Part shown: positions 7,800-15,105 of the stretch, piece after piece
How the letters are laid out: every line of letters starts with the position of its first letter
How positions within the stretch are numbered: the first letter of the stretch is position 1
Assembly: GCA_005885125.1 (NCBI GenBank)
Contig: VAXU01000065.1
Coordinates: forward strand, 1 to 34,721
Length of the DNA: 34,721 nt
Source of the DNA: Actinomycetota bacterium
GTDB taxonomy: Bacteria > Actinomycetota > Thermoleophilia > Gaiellales > Gaiellaceae
Direction: 5' to 3'
Made by a program: the position numbers and the translations under genes
The notes under the pieces: model-generated
The model's database searches: none
The model's input: the letters and a program-made list of their open reading frames with translations, nothing else
What the model was told of the DNA's origin: nothing

Positions 7800-9803
7800 T
7801 CCGATCCGACCTCGAACCCGCTCCAGGAAGAGTCGATCGATCGCCGCCCGGTCGACAGGCTTTCGGGCGAGCACGAGGGACCTGACGGTTCTGATCGTCG
7901 TCTCTCGGGGATCCAGTAGCCGCGCCTGCTCGAGGAGTGCCAGGGCCGAGCGGCGCCGCCCGGTCGCCGCCTCGGCGACCGCGAGTTCGAAGTGCGCGTA
8001 CCAGAGGTGGTCGTCGCGGCCCAGCGCGCGTCTGAACGCGCGACGCATCCGGCCGAGTTGATCGAGGCGACTGGCGATCGCACCTTCGATGAGATCGGGG
8101 TCAGGGCTCAAAGGGTTCAACTGCCGCGCACGGTGGAGGTCGTGGAAGGCGGAGGCGGGCGACGATCTCCACGTGCGAGCCGCCCTGTTCTGAAGCGCCG
8201 CCGACCACCAGGGCAACGCGAATGACGCTGCCAGCGCCGCTGCGACCAGCGTCCCCACGACCGGCGTTACCCGCCGGAAGCGCACCCCCTCGACGGCCCG
8301 GCTCGCCCCGGAATCCCGCCACGCACCAGCGATTCCGAGCCAGGCGAGCGCCGGCGCCGTCAGCCCCGGAAACTCCCAGAACCAGTCGATCGAGCCGTGG
8401 ATCGCCCAGTAGGCGGTCGCTGCAAGACCGGCTCGGGTCACCCCGGCGACGACGTCTCGAGAGCGGAAACGGCCGGCCGCCGCGACGATCGCCGCGCAAA
8501 CGAACCCGGCGAAGAGCGCTGCGCCGACGAGGCCCGTTTGCGCCAGCACGCGCAACTCGAGGCTGTGCGGATAGAGCGGCTCCTCCGAGCTTTTGCGCGC
8601 GGCGAGGTAGTCCTCGGCGAAGTTGTCTGCACCGACGCCGGCCACCGGGTGGTCGCGGAACTCCTGGAGCGCAACGCGCCAGAAGTCGTAGCGGTTGTTC
8701 CCGAGCCCGCTCGAGAAGTGCGAGGAGGCACTCGTCGGCGACCGGTATCCAGATCTGAAGTCGTGCCACGCATGCTGGATCCGCCTGCCGGGTGAGCCCG
8801 ACAGGAAGACGACTGCGACGACGAGCGCAGCAGCCACGCCCACGCCGAGCGCGCCGTCGGCGAAGGTGCGCGCAAAGCGTTCATGGATATGAACGCGACG
8901 ATCGACGAGCGCGAACGCCGTCCACGCCAGCATGACCGCCGCGGCACTGATCGCGATCGCTGTCACCGCGTCGTGGAGCTCGCTCGTCGCGTCCAGGCGA
9001 TGGGTCAGCGGACTGTACGGCGCCAGGAGCGGCCCCTGCGCGGCGGCGATCGTTCCGCCGACCACGAGCACCGAGAGCAGCGCCCGCAGCCGTGCCGGCA
9101 CGAGAGCGAGATAGACGAGGACCGCGATCGGGACCGCGATCAGCGACGCGCGGCTCTCGGTCAGGACCGCGAGCTCGGCGAGAACGGTGGCGATCGCCAT
9201 CGCTGCGCCACGCACGAGCGGCGTCACCTCTCGCCGCACCGCCGCATACGCCGCGGGCCACGCAGCGAGGACGTAGAGCGCGCACGCCGCGTTGGGGTAC
9301 CCGGCCGGCGCGTCGAGCCGCCCGTAGATGAAGAAACGACTCGGATCGCCTCCGTAAGCTGCGCGCGCGACCTCGATCACGCCGATCGCAGCGACCCCAA
9401 CGGAGAACGACGTGAGCAGGGGAACGATGCTTGCTCGTCGCCACGGGACCACGGCGAACAGGGCGTACACGATCAGGTACAGGAGGGTGCGGTTCGCGCC
9501 TTCCCACGCAGTGCCCTGCGCGTCGCTCCAGGCGATCGACGCCGCACTCCAGGCGGCGAACCCGGCCAGGAACGCGATCGCGACCAGCGTCGAGGGCGGG
9601 ATACCGCGGCGGGCCGGAGGGTAGGCCGCCAACACGACGGCGAGGAGCCCGAGCAGGAAGAGGGCACCCGGATACCAGGTCGTGGCTGCGAAGCCTGCGT
9701 CCCTCGCAGCCCACACGACGAAGACGCCGACGGCGAGGGCTCCGACGAGGAACGGTGGGCGGGCAGCTTCGCGCAGCGCCGCCCTCGTCGGGCTCTCTGT
9801 CAC
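7794..9803 (-). CDS. O-antigen ligase/polymerase (Wzy_C) with TPR-like C-terminal domain
   Basis: Large polytopic membrane protein (669 residues) of the Wzy/WaaL family. About a dozen hydrophobic segments span residues 15-420. The periplasmic loop contains ALQEFRDHPVAGVGADNFAE and a later PHSLELRVLAQTGLVGAALF, the family signature with its His. After a last membrane segment near residue 525 there are about 130 soluble residues with helical repeats (HLWYAHFELAVAEAATGRR, ALALLEQARLLDPRE), resembling TPRs. GTG 9803 is preferred because it overlaps the stop of the Wzz-like gene (GTGA). It is different in size and sequence from the family member at the left edge, so this locus carries two Wzy-type proteins, perhaps a polymerase and a ligase. 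Confidence 0.88.
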   Translation of the reverse strand: MTESPTRAALREAARPPFLVGALAVGVFVVWAARDAGFAATTWYPGALFLLGLLAVVLAAYPPARRGIPPSTLVAIAFLAGFAAWSAASIAWSDAQGTAWEGANRTLLYLIVYALFAVVPWRRASIVPLLTSFSVGVAAIGVIEVARAAYGGDPSRFFIYGRLDAPAGYPNAACALYVLAAWPAAYAAVRREVTPLVRGAAMAIATVLAELAVLTESRASLIAVPIAVLVYLALVPARLRALLSVLVVGGTIAAAQGPLLAPYSPLTHRLDATSELHDAVTAIAISAAAVMLAWTAFALVDRRVHIHERFARTFADGALGVGVAAALVVAVVFLSGSPGRRIQHAWHDFRSGYRSPTSASSHFSSGLGNNRYDFWRVALQEFRDHPVAGVGADNFAEDYLAARKSSEEPLYPHSLELRVLAQTGLVGAALFAGFVCAAIVAAAGRFRSRDVVAGVTRAGLAATAYWAIHGSIDWFWEFPGLTAPALAWLGIAGAWRDSGASRAVEGVRFRRVTPVVGTLVAAALAASFALPWWSAALQNRAARTWRSSPASAFHDLHRARQLNPLSPDPDLIEGAIASRLDQLGRMRRAFRRALGRDDHLWYAHFELAVAEAATGRRRSALALLEQARLLDPRETTIRTVRSLVLARKPVDRAAIDRLFLERVRGRIGR

Positions 9804-10792
9804 CTTGCCCGGACGAGCTCCGCGAAGACGTCTTCCACGAGCGCGTCGAACGATGCAGGGAGCTCGCCGTCGATTCTCGCATGATCGCGGAGGAAAAAGA
9901 CGTAGGCGCGCCACTCTTCGACGCGTTCTGCCGGGGCGTCGTGCTTGGCCGCGACGAGCCGTTCAATGTCGTTCAGGTTCCAGCCCCCTCCGCGCGGCGG
10001 AGCCAACGGCGCCTCTGGCGCGACCGGCATCGGTGCCGGCTCGGGCTCCGGAACGGGCTCGGGTGGAGGCGGCTTCGCCCCTGCGGCTTCCATCCGGCGA
10101 GCTTCGGCTTGACGGTCCTGCAAGGCCTGTTCCCGCTTCGCCAGCTCGCCGGAGCGCCTGGCGAGGGCGCGTTCACGCTGCGTCACGAGGTCGATTCGCT
10201 GCTGCAACTGGTTCTCGCGCTCCGCCAGCTTCGCATCGGTCGGGGCGGCCACGACCACGCCACGCCCCAGGACGAGCAGCGCGGCGAGCGCGAGCACCAG
10301 ACCGATCGCGGCACCGATCAGCGGATCGCGGACGAAATGGCGACCACGGTGACCGACAAGGTGGGCCGGGTCGAGGATCGCTGCCTGCAGCGCCGGCGCC
10401 CCGCTGCCGAAGCGCGACTGTACGAGCTGCACGAAGACGACCGCGGCTTCCTGTGCGATCTGGCGCGCGCGGTCGCGCTTGCGATCCGTCACCGACAACC
10501 TGATGACCTGCGAATCCGGGGGCGTCGACGCATGCAGCTGCTTGCGCAGGCTGTCGGCCGAGCCGGGTAGGCGGAGCGTGCTGTCGACGTTTCCAGCGAG
10601 GAGGCTGCTTGTCGCGAGCTCGCGCAGGTTCGGGAGGAACGGCCGGACCGTCCCGGGTCCCCCCTTCGCCGACACGACGACAGCCGCCGCCGCCCTGTAC
10701 TCGACGTGACCGGCGGCGGCGACGCCTGCGCCCACCCCGGCGGCCACCGCGACGGCAGCGACCACGGCCGCCCACCAGGGGACGCGCGACAC
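9800..10792 (-). CDS. Wzz-like polysaccharide chain-length/co-polymerase protein
   Basis: Membrane protein of 330 residues with an N-terminal helix (about 7-27), an extracytoplasmic region and a second helix near 159-180 (IGAAIGLVLALAALLVLG), the layout of Wzz/CapA-type chain-length regulators. The external part contains LRKQLHASTPPDSQVIRLSV and an Arg/Lys-rich helix, like Wnt/Wzz-type domains. The cytoplasmic part has a predicted coiled coil (residues 190-245), a Pro/Glu-rich linker and a C-terminal module of about 70 residues starting GGGWNLNDIERLV. No Walker motif is present, so no kinase is fused. GTG start, 5 nt after the lysS stop, and its own stop overlaps the Wzy gene start. Role: probably controls chain length for the adjacent polymerase. 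Confidence 0.7.
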   Translation of the reverse strand: MSRVPWWAAVVAAVAVAAGVGAGVAAAGHVEYRAAAAVVVSAKGGPGTVRPFLPNLRELATSSLLAGNVDSTLRLPGSADSLRKQLHASTPPDSQVIRLSVTDRKRDRARQIAQEAAVVFVQLVQSRFGSGAPALQAAILDPAHLVGHRGRHFVRDPLIGAAIGLVLALAALLVLGRGVVVAAPTDAKLAERENQLQQRIDLVTQRERALARRSGELAKREQALQDRQAEARRMEAAGAKPPPPEPVPEPEPAPMPVAPEAPLAPPRGGGWNLNDIERLVAAKHDAPAERVEEWRAYVFFLRDHARIDGELPASFDALVEDVFAELVRAR

Positions 10793-10797
10793 GGCCG

Positions 10798-12174
10798 CTA
10801 CTCCTTCTGCCGCAGCGCCGGGAACAGGATCACGTCGCGGATCGAGTCCTTGCCCCCGAGCACCATCGCCAGCCGGTCGATCCCGACGCCGAGCCCTCCC
10901 GTCGGGGGCATCCCATACGAGAGCGCCTCCACGTAATCGGGATCCCCCGCCTCCGCAGTCTCGTCGCCCGCCGCGCGCTCCTCCTCCTGCATCGCGAACC
11001 GCTCCGCCTGCTCAGTGCTGTCGTTGAGCTCGCTGAACGCGTTCGAGAACTCCATGCCGCTGACGACTGTCTCGAAACGCTCGACCAGCGTTTCGTCGTC
11101 GTCGGTCGTGCGCGCGAAGGGCGACATCTCGATCGGCCAGTCGTAGACGATCGTCGGCTGGATCAGCTCGGGCTCGACGAACGCGGAGTATGCGTGGTCG
11201 AGCAGCTGCGCCCACGTTTGGTCGTGCGAGGCGTCGACACCCTTCTCCTGCAGGCGTGCGCGCAGCTGGTCGGTGTCGCGGGTCCAGACCCCGTGAGCGT
11301 CGAGCGCATCGGCGAAGCGCACGCGTTCCCACGGCGGCGCGAGGTCGACGTCGTGGCCGCGAAAGGTCGCCCTTGTACCGCCGATCGTCGCGTGCGCGGC
11401 GCGCTCGACGAGTGTCTCGATCCGTCTCATCGTGTCCTGGTAATCAGCGTAGGCCTCGTACCACTCGAGCTGCGTGAACTCCGGTGAGTGCTTGTAGGAA
11501 TAGCCCTCGTTGCGGAAGTCCTTGGCCAGCTCGTACACCTTCTCCAGCCCGCCCACGATCAGCCGCTTGAGGTACAGCTCGTCGGCAATGCGCAGATACA
11601 GATCCTGGTCGAGTAGATGCGAGTGCGTGACGAAGGGCTCCGCGAACGCGCCGCCGTACCGCGGCTGCAGGATCGGCGTCTCGACCTCGATGAACCCTTC
11701 GCCGTCGAGAAACGCGCGGATCTCGGTCACCATGCCTGCGCGGAGGATCGCGTCGCGCCGCGAGTCTTCGTTCATCAACAGGTCGAGGTAACGGCGGCGG
11801 TAGCGCTGCTCGACGTCGGTGATGCCGTGGAAGGTGTCCGGGAGCGGCGCACGGATCTTCGCCAGGAGCTCGAGCCGGTTGACCGCGAGGGACGGCTCGC
11901 CGCGTTTTGTCTTCGTCGCGACGCCGGTGACCCCCACGATGTCGCCGAGGTCGAGGTCGACTCCGCCCAGGTCGTCGGGTCTGGCGAGCAGCTGGATCCG
12001 GCCGCTCCGGTCGACGAGGTCGAGGAACATCAGCTTTCCCATGTCGCGCCGGCCGAGGATTCGCCCGGCGAGGCGGTGCTCGGTCGCGGCCTCGGCTCCC
12101 GGCTCGAGCGGTTCGGCCTCAGCCCGAACGGCCGCGATCTCCTCCCGGTCCGGGAAGCGTTTCGGGAGCGCCAC
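10798..12174 (-). CDS. lysS: lysyl-tRNA synthetase, class II
   Basis: Charges tRNA-Lys with lysine in the cytoplasm. The 458-residue product has the OB-fold anticodon domain (AGRILGRRDMGKLMFLDLVD). The class II core has motif 1 (GFIEVETPILQP), motif 2 (FRNEGYSYKHSPEFTQLEWY) and motif 3 (GLGVGIDRLAMVLGG). An in-frame stop two codons upstream forces the GTG 12174 start, so the N-terminal helix of about 35-40 residues seen in most bacterial LysRS is missing. The GTG shares its G with the TAG of a possible 15-codon reading frame (12221-12174), and no good ribosome binding site precedes it, so translation may be coupled. Downstream genes follow at 5 nt. Identification is very secure. Confidence 0.97.
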   Translation of the reverse strand: MALPKRFPDREEIAAVRAEAEPLEPGAEAATEHRLAGRILGRRDMGKLMFLDLVDRSGRIQLLARPDDLGGVDLDLGDIVGVTGVATKTKRGEPSLAVNRLELLAKIRAPLPDTFHGITDVEQRYRRRYLDLLMNEDSRRDAILRAGMVTEIRAFLDGEGFIEVETPILQPRYGGAFAEPFVTHSHLLDQDLYLRIADELYLKRLIVGGLEKVYELAKDFRNEGYSYKHSPEFTQLEWYEAYADYQDTMRRIETLVERAAHATIGGTRATFRGHDVDLAPPWERVRFADALDAHGVWTRDTDQLRARLQEKGVDASHDQTWAQLLDHAYSAFVEPELIQPTIVYDWPIEMSPFARTTDDDETLVERFETVVSGMEFSNAFSELNDSTEQAERFAMQEEERAAGDETAEAGDPDYVEALSYGMPPTGGLGVGIDRLAMVLGGKDSIRDVILFPALRQKE

Positions 12175-12221
12175 TAGCTAGGGCTGCCGGTCTGCCAGAG
12201 CTTCTTCAGCCACTTCAGCAC
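12174..12221 (-). CDS. possible 15-residue leader peptide upstream of lysS
   Basis: A GTG-initiated reading frame of 15 codons encodes VLKWLKKLWQTGSPS, with three AAG lysine codons at positions 3, 6 and 7. It ends in TAG whose G is the first base of the lysS GTG (TAGTG overlap). The lysS start lacks an obvious Shine-Dalgarno sequence, which fits reinitiation from this peptide. However, no clear ribosome binding site precedes the peptide either, and a short frame like this can arise by chance. A 5-bp CGCCC/GGGCG hairpin lies just upstream. Whether it is a lysine-sensing leader, a coupling device or nothing is not decided. Confidence 0.3.
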   Translation of the reverse strand: MLKWLKKLWQTGSPS

Positions 12222-12253
12222 GGCAGGAGAGCCTATCGCCCCGCAGGGCGCCG

Positions 12254-12862
12254 CTAGCCCCAGATCGCCCAGCCGATGGCGATCCCGATCCCGAGAGCGA
12301 TCGCGAAGAGCAGCCACCCGGCGAGCAGCACCCGCGGATCGCGCCCGATCGGCGCGTACGACGACCGGCGGCGCGGCAGCCGCCCGCGGCGAACGGACGG
12401 AGCACTCTGGAGCTGCCATGAGCTTTCCCTGTACGTCCCGACTTTCCGGATGACCTCGTTTCGGATCATCTCCGAGTTGAGGCCCGAGTCGTGGAGTATG
12501 CGAGCCGCAACGCCGTCGTCCTCGCGCACGACACCGAGCAGGATGTGTTCGCTGCCGATGTAGTTGTGCCCGAGCGACAGCGCTTCGCGTAGGCCCAACT
12601 CCAGGACCTTCTTCGCGCGCGGCGTGAACGGCATCTGACCCGCGGTGACCTCGTCGCCCTGGCCGATGATCGTCGCAACCTCTCCGCGGACATCGTCGAC
12701 CGTGACGTTGAGCCCTCTGAGCACACCGGCCGCGACTCCATCCTCGCGTAGAAGCCCGAGCAGGAGGTGCTCGGTGCCGATGTAGTCGTGCCGAAGCTCC
12801 CGTGCCTCGTCCTGCGCGAGGACGACGACCTGGCGGGCCTCGTCCGTGAACCGCTCGAACAC
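12254..12862 (-). CDS. membrane-anchored Clp N-terminal (Clp_N repeat) domain protein
   Basis: A 202-residue protein made of the two Clp_N repeats that form the substrate/adaptor-binding N domain of ClpC/ClpA. Repeat 1 (residues 1-70) has MFERFTDEARQVVVLAQDEA and IGTEHLLLGLLRE; repeat 2 (residues 78-145) has IGSEHILLGVVREDDG. No AAA+ ATPase follows. Instead a basic linker (RRGRLPRRRSS) leads to a C-terminal membrane helix, VLLAGWLLFAIALGIGIAIG. It would sit on the inner face of the membrane as a substrate or adaptor receptor without unfolding activity. GTG start 26 nt after greA. In many Actinobacteria a full clpC lies near lysS, so this could be a remodelled relative; that is inference. Confidence 0.85.
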   Translation of the reverse strand: MFERFTDEARQVVVLAQDEARELRHDYIGTEHLLLGLLREDGVAAGVLRGLNVTVDDVRGEVATIIGQGDEVTAGQMPFTPRAKKVLELGLREALSLGHNYIGSEHILLGVVREDDGVAARILHDSGLNSEMIRNEVIRKVGTYRESSWQLQSAPSVRRGRLPRRRSSYAPIGRDPRVLLAGWLLFAIALGIGIAIGWAIWG

Positions 12863-12888
12863 CCGGCCAAGGGTAGCCGGGGCGCGAG

Positions 12889-13362
12889 TTACGCCGCTTT
12901 GATCTCCAGGATCTTGAACTTCAGCTTGCCGCGCGGGGCCGTGACCTCCACGGTCTCGCCCTTCTTCTTGCCGATGATCGCCTTGCCGACAGGCGACTCG
13001 TTCGAGAGCTTGTTCTCCGCAGGGTTCGCCTCGGCCGAGCCGACGATGTGGTACTCGAACGTCTTCTTGGCGTCGACGTCGCGGAGCTTCACGTGCGAGC
13101 CGACGGAGACGACGTCCTTGGCGACGTCCTTCTTGTCGATCACGCGCGCGTCGCGCAGCCGCTCTTCGAGCGTGGCGATCCGATGCTCGAGGAGCATCTG
13201 CTCGTTCTTCGCGTCGTCGTACTCCGCGTTCTCGGCGATGTCGCCGAACTCGCGGGCGATTCGAATCCGCTCCGCGACTTCGCGACGCTTCGTGGTCGAG
13301 AGCTCGTCGATTTCCCGCTTCAGCTTCTCGTAGCCCTCGGGTGTGAGGATGACTTCCTTCAC
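12889..13362 (-). CDS. greA: transcription elongation factor GreA
   Basis: Binds the RNA polymerase secondary channel and stimulates cleavage of backtracked transcripts. The 157 residues have the usual length and layout. There is an N-terminal coiled coil (EGYEKLKREIDELSTTKRRE and the acidic tip GDIAENAEYDDAKNEQ, carrying the DxxE-type catalytic acids), then the globular FKBP-like domain (IVGSAEANPAENKLSNESPV, ending APRGKLKFKILEI). Start GTG 13362 is preceded by AAGGGG at suitable spacing. The leader holds a strong terminator directly after the predicted promoter, suggesting attenuation. It heads an operon-like run with the Clp_N protein and lysS. Confidence 0.96.
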   Translation of the reverse strand: MKEVILTPEGYEKLKREIDELSTTKRREVAERIRIAREFGDIAENAEYDDAKNEQMLLEHRIATLEERLRDARVIDKKDVAKDVVSVGSHVKLRDVDAKKTFEYHIVGSAEANPAENKLSNESPVGKAIIGKKKGETVEVTAPRGKLKFKILEIKAA

Positions 13363-13384
13363 TGCTTCAGCACCCCTTCTTACG

Positions 13385-13409
13385 AAAAAAACGCGGCGCA
13401 GGAGCGCCG
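13385..13409 (-). terminator. intrinsic terminator inside the greA leader
   Basis: On the minus strand a perfect 6-bp GC stem (CGGCGC, loop TCCT, GCGCCG) is followed after two bases by seven T (13391-13385). It lies between the predicted greA promoter and the greA start codon, with its T run ending 22 nt before the GTG. There is no leftward gene between it and the promoter, so it would act on greA's own transcript (or on antisense transcripts from dusB). Confidence 0.8.
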
Positions 13410-13421
13410 TCGCGGGCGGGA

Positions 13422-13450
13422 ATGGTAGCTCGGCGGCCGGGAGTCGTCAA
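13422..13450 (-). promoter_or_regulatory. predicted sigma70-type promoter of greA
   Basis: On the minus strand TTGACG (13450-13445), a 17-nt spacer, then TACCAT (13427-13422). The predicted start near 13415 would place the terminator hairpin only a few nucleotides into the transcript, so terminated RNAs would be about 25-35 nt long. The region is the divergent spacer between greA and dusB, where a promoter is expected. Confidence 0.6.
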
Positions 13451-13479
13451 CAGGCCTTCCCGGTAGCATTTCGCGTCCT

Positions 13480-14544
13480 ATGCAGGTGAATCTGCGCGAT
13501 TCCTGGTGGATCCGGGAGATCGAGATCCCGACCCGCCTCGTCCTGGCTCCCATGGCGGGGGTCAGCGTCCAGGCGTTCCGCCGCCAGGGGCGCCGATTCG
13601 GGGCCGGGCTGGTCTGCTCCGAGATGGTCTCCTGCGCCGGGATCGAGCACCGGAACGAGCGGACTTTGGGTTACCTACGTGTCGGGGGGGACGAGCATCC
13701 CCTGGCGATCCAGAGCTTCGGATCGGAGCCGGCGGTGATGGCCGAGGCGGCGCGGATGGTCGAGGCGGCCGGGGCCGACCTGGTGGACGTCAACTTCGGC
13801 TGCCCGGTCCGGAAGGTGACGAAGACGGGCGCCGGGGCGACGCTCCTGGACGACCCAGGGCGCGCCTGCCGGATCGTGGAGGCGATCGCGGAGGCGGTCT
13901 CGATCCCGGTCTCGGTGAAGATGCGGCGCGGCCTGGAGGACGGCTCGCGCGTCTGCCTGGAGGTCGGGCCGCGGCTCGTCGAGGCGGGCGCGTCGGCGCT
14001 GACCCTGCATCCGCGCTCCGCGAAGCAGATGTACCCCGGCGAGGCCGACCATTCGCTGACAACCGAGCTCGTATCGCTCGTCGACGTGCCGATCGTGGCA
14101 TCGGGCGACATCACGTCGCGCGCCCGTGCCCAGACGGTGCTCGCGACGACGGGCGCCGCCGCTGTGATGGTCGGTCGTGGCGCGCAGGGGAACCCGTGGG
14201 CGTTGCGGGAGATCGTCGACGGGGACGTGTCGGAGCCGACGCGCGAGGAGGTCGCGGCGGAGTTGATCCTGTTCGTCCGCGAGACGGTGCGCGAGCTCGG
14301 CGAGCGGCGCGCGTCGGGGTTCCTGAAGAAGTTCTACGGCTGGTACCTCGGCCGCGGCCGGTTCCCGCGGCCGTTCAAGCAGGAGCTCGTGCAGCTCGAG
14401 ACGACCGACGAGGTCGTCACTCGGGTGTTCGCGGCGGCGCCCGATGCCGCGGAGATCGTGGAGCGGCTCGAGGCCGAGCTGCCGGATCCCGGGGCCGAGA
14501 TCCTGCTGGATCGGATGCCGATCTCGATCTACGGCGGCGGTTAG
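13480..14544 (+). CDS. dusB: tRNA-dihydrouridine synthase (DusB-like)
   Basis: FMN-dependent enzyme that reduces uridine to dihydrouridine in tRNA. The 354-residue TIM barrel shows LAPMAGVSVQAFRRQGR, VDVNFGCPVRKVTKTGAGA with the catalytic Cys, VSVKMRRGLEDGS, ALTLHPRSAKQMYPGEADH, IVASGDITSRA and MVGRGAQGNPWA for FMN phosphate binding. The helical C-terminal domain includes FLKKFYGWYLGRGRFPRPFK, typical of Dus. ATG start, divergent from greA with a 117-bp spacer. Location beside greA/lysS agrees with the dusB-lysS neighbourhood in Bacillus and relatives, here with dusB inverted. The subgroup name is by synteny and length. Confidence 0.94.
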   Translation: MQVNLRDSWWIREIEIPTRLVLAPMAGVSVQAFRRQGRRFGAGLVCSEMVSCAGIEHRNERTLGYLRVGGDEHPLAIQSFGSEPAVMAEAARMVEAAGADLVDVNFGCPVRKVTKTGAGATLLDDPGRACRIVEAIAEAVSIPVSVKMRRGLEDGSRVCLEVGPRLVEAGASALTLHPRSAKQMYPGEADHSLTTELVSLVDVPIVASGDITSRARAQTVLATTGAAAVMVGRGAQGNPWALREIVDGDVSEPTREEVAAELILFVRETVRELGERRASGFLKKFYGWYLGRGRFPRPFKQELVQLETTDEVVTRVFAAAPDAAEIVERLEAELPDPGAEILLDRMPISIYGGG

Positions 14545-14550
14545 ACCTGC

Positions 14551-15063
14551 TCAGCCGCCGTGCGGGCCTGCGTGGTCGTGGTTCTTGTCGCCGTGGCCCC
14601 AGCCCGGTTTGGTCCTCTCCGTCGACTCGGGCGGCGGTTGTGTGGAGGGCTCAGGCGCCGGAGGAGGCGTCGGCGAGGCGCCCGCGACCGGCTCCTGTGC
14701 GGGCGCCGGAGACGGGGCCGGAGTCGTCGGCGGCTTCGGCGCCGGGGCCGGCTTCGGCGGTGGCTTCGGTGCGGGCCGAGAGGGATGCGACGCCGGCGCA
14801 GCGGTGCGAGAGGTCACGGATCGAACGGCGGGGCGGTGATGCGGAGTGGACACGTGCGCCCGCGCGCGCTTCGGGGCGACCCGGTGGCTCGCGGGCGGTT
14901 GCCGTACCGGCTGGACCGGAACCTGGGGACCGGTCGCCGGCGCGAGCCGGATGATCGTGGGCGTCCGCGCCGAAGGCTCGAACGCGGCGCGCCACAGATA
15001 CCCCGCGGCCGTCGCCGCAAGGACGAGAGCAGCCAGACGAACGGCGTTCGAAGAGACGCGCAC
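14551..15063 (-). CDS. proline-rich secreted or membrane-anchored protein
   Basis: A 170-residue low-complexity protein. An N-terminal hydrophobic stretch (residues 8-25, AVRLAALVLAATAAGYLW) would be a signal peptide or anchor. The rest is dominated by Pro, Ala, Lys/Arg and Thr (for example PAPKPPPKPAPAPKPP) and ends in a His/Gly-rich tail, GWGHGDKNHDHAGPHGG, that might bind metal. It resembles wall-spanning proline-rich linkers, with no folded domain visible. GTG start at 15063; convergent with dusB, 6 bp apart. The preceding gene on the strand is the broken diguanylate cyclase. Coding is supported by the clean signal segment, but function is unknown. Confidence 0.6.
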   Translation of the reverse strand: MRVSSNAVRLAALVLAATAAGYLWRAAFEPSARTPTIIRLAPATGPQVPVQPVRQPPASHRVAPKRARAHVSTPHHRPAVRSVTSRTAAPASHPSRPAPKPPPKPAPAPKPPTTPAPSPAPAQEPVAGASPTPPPAPEPSTQPPPESTERTKPGWGHGDKNHDHAGPHGG

Positions 15064-15105
15064 GGTGCGAGTATCCAGGGTAGGCCTGACGGACCCAGCT
15101 CTACT

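Noticed and set aside
10792-10798. BY-kinase expected next to the Wzz-like protein and the tyrosine phosphatase
   Set aside because: No Walker A/A' kinase or Tyr-rich tail is found in the Wzz-like protein or anywhere in the polysaccharide region of this window.
13506-14954. A 482-codon open frame overlapping dusB and the proline-rich gene
   Set aside because: Its translation is Arg/Gly low-complexity and it conflicts with dusB, which has every expected motif.
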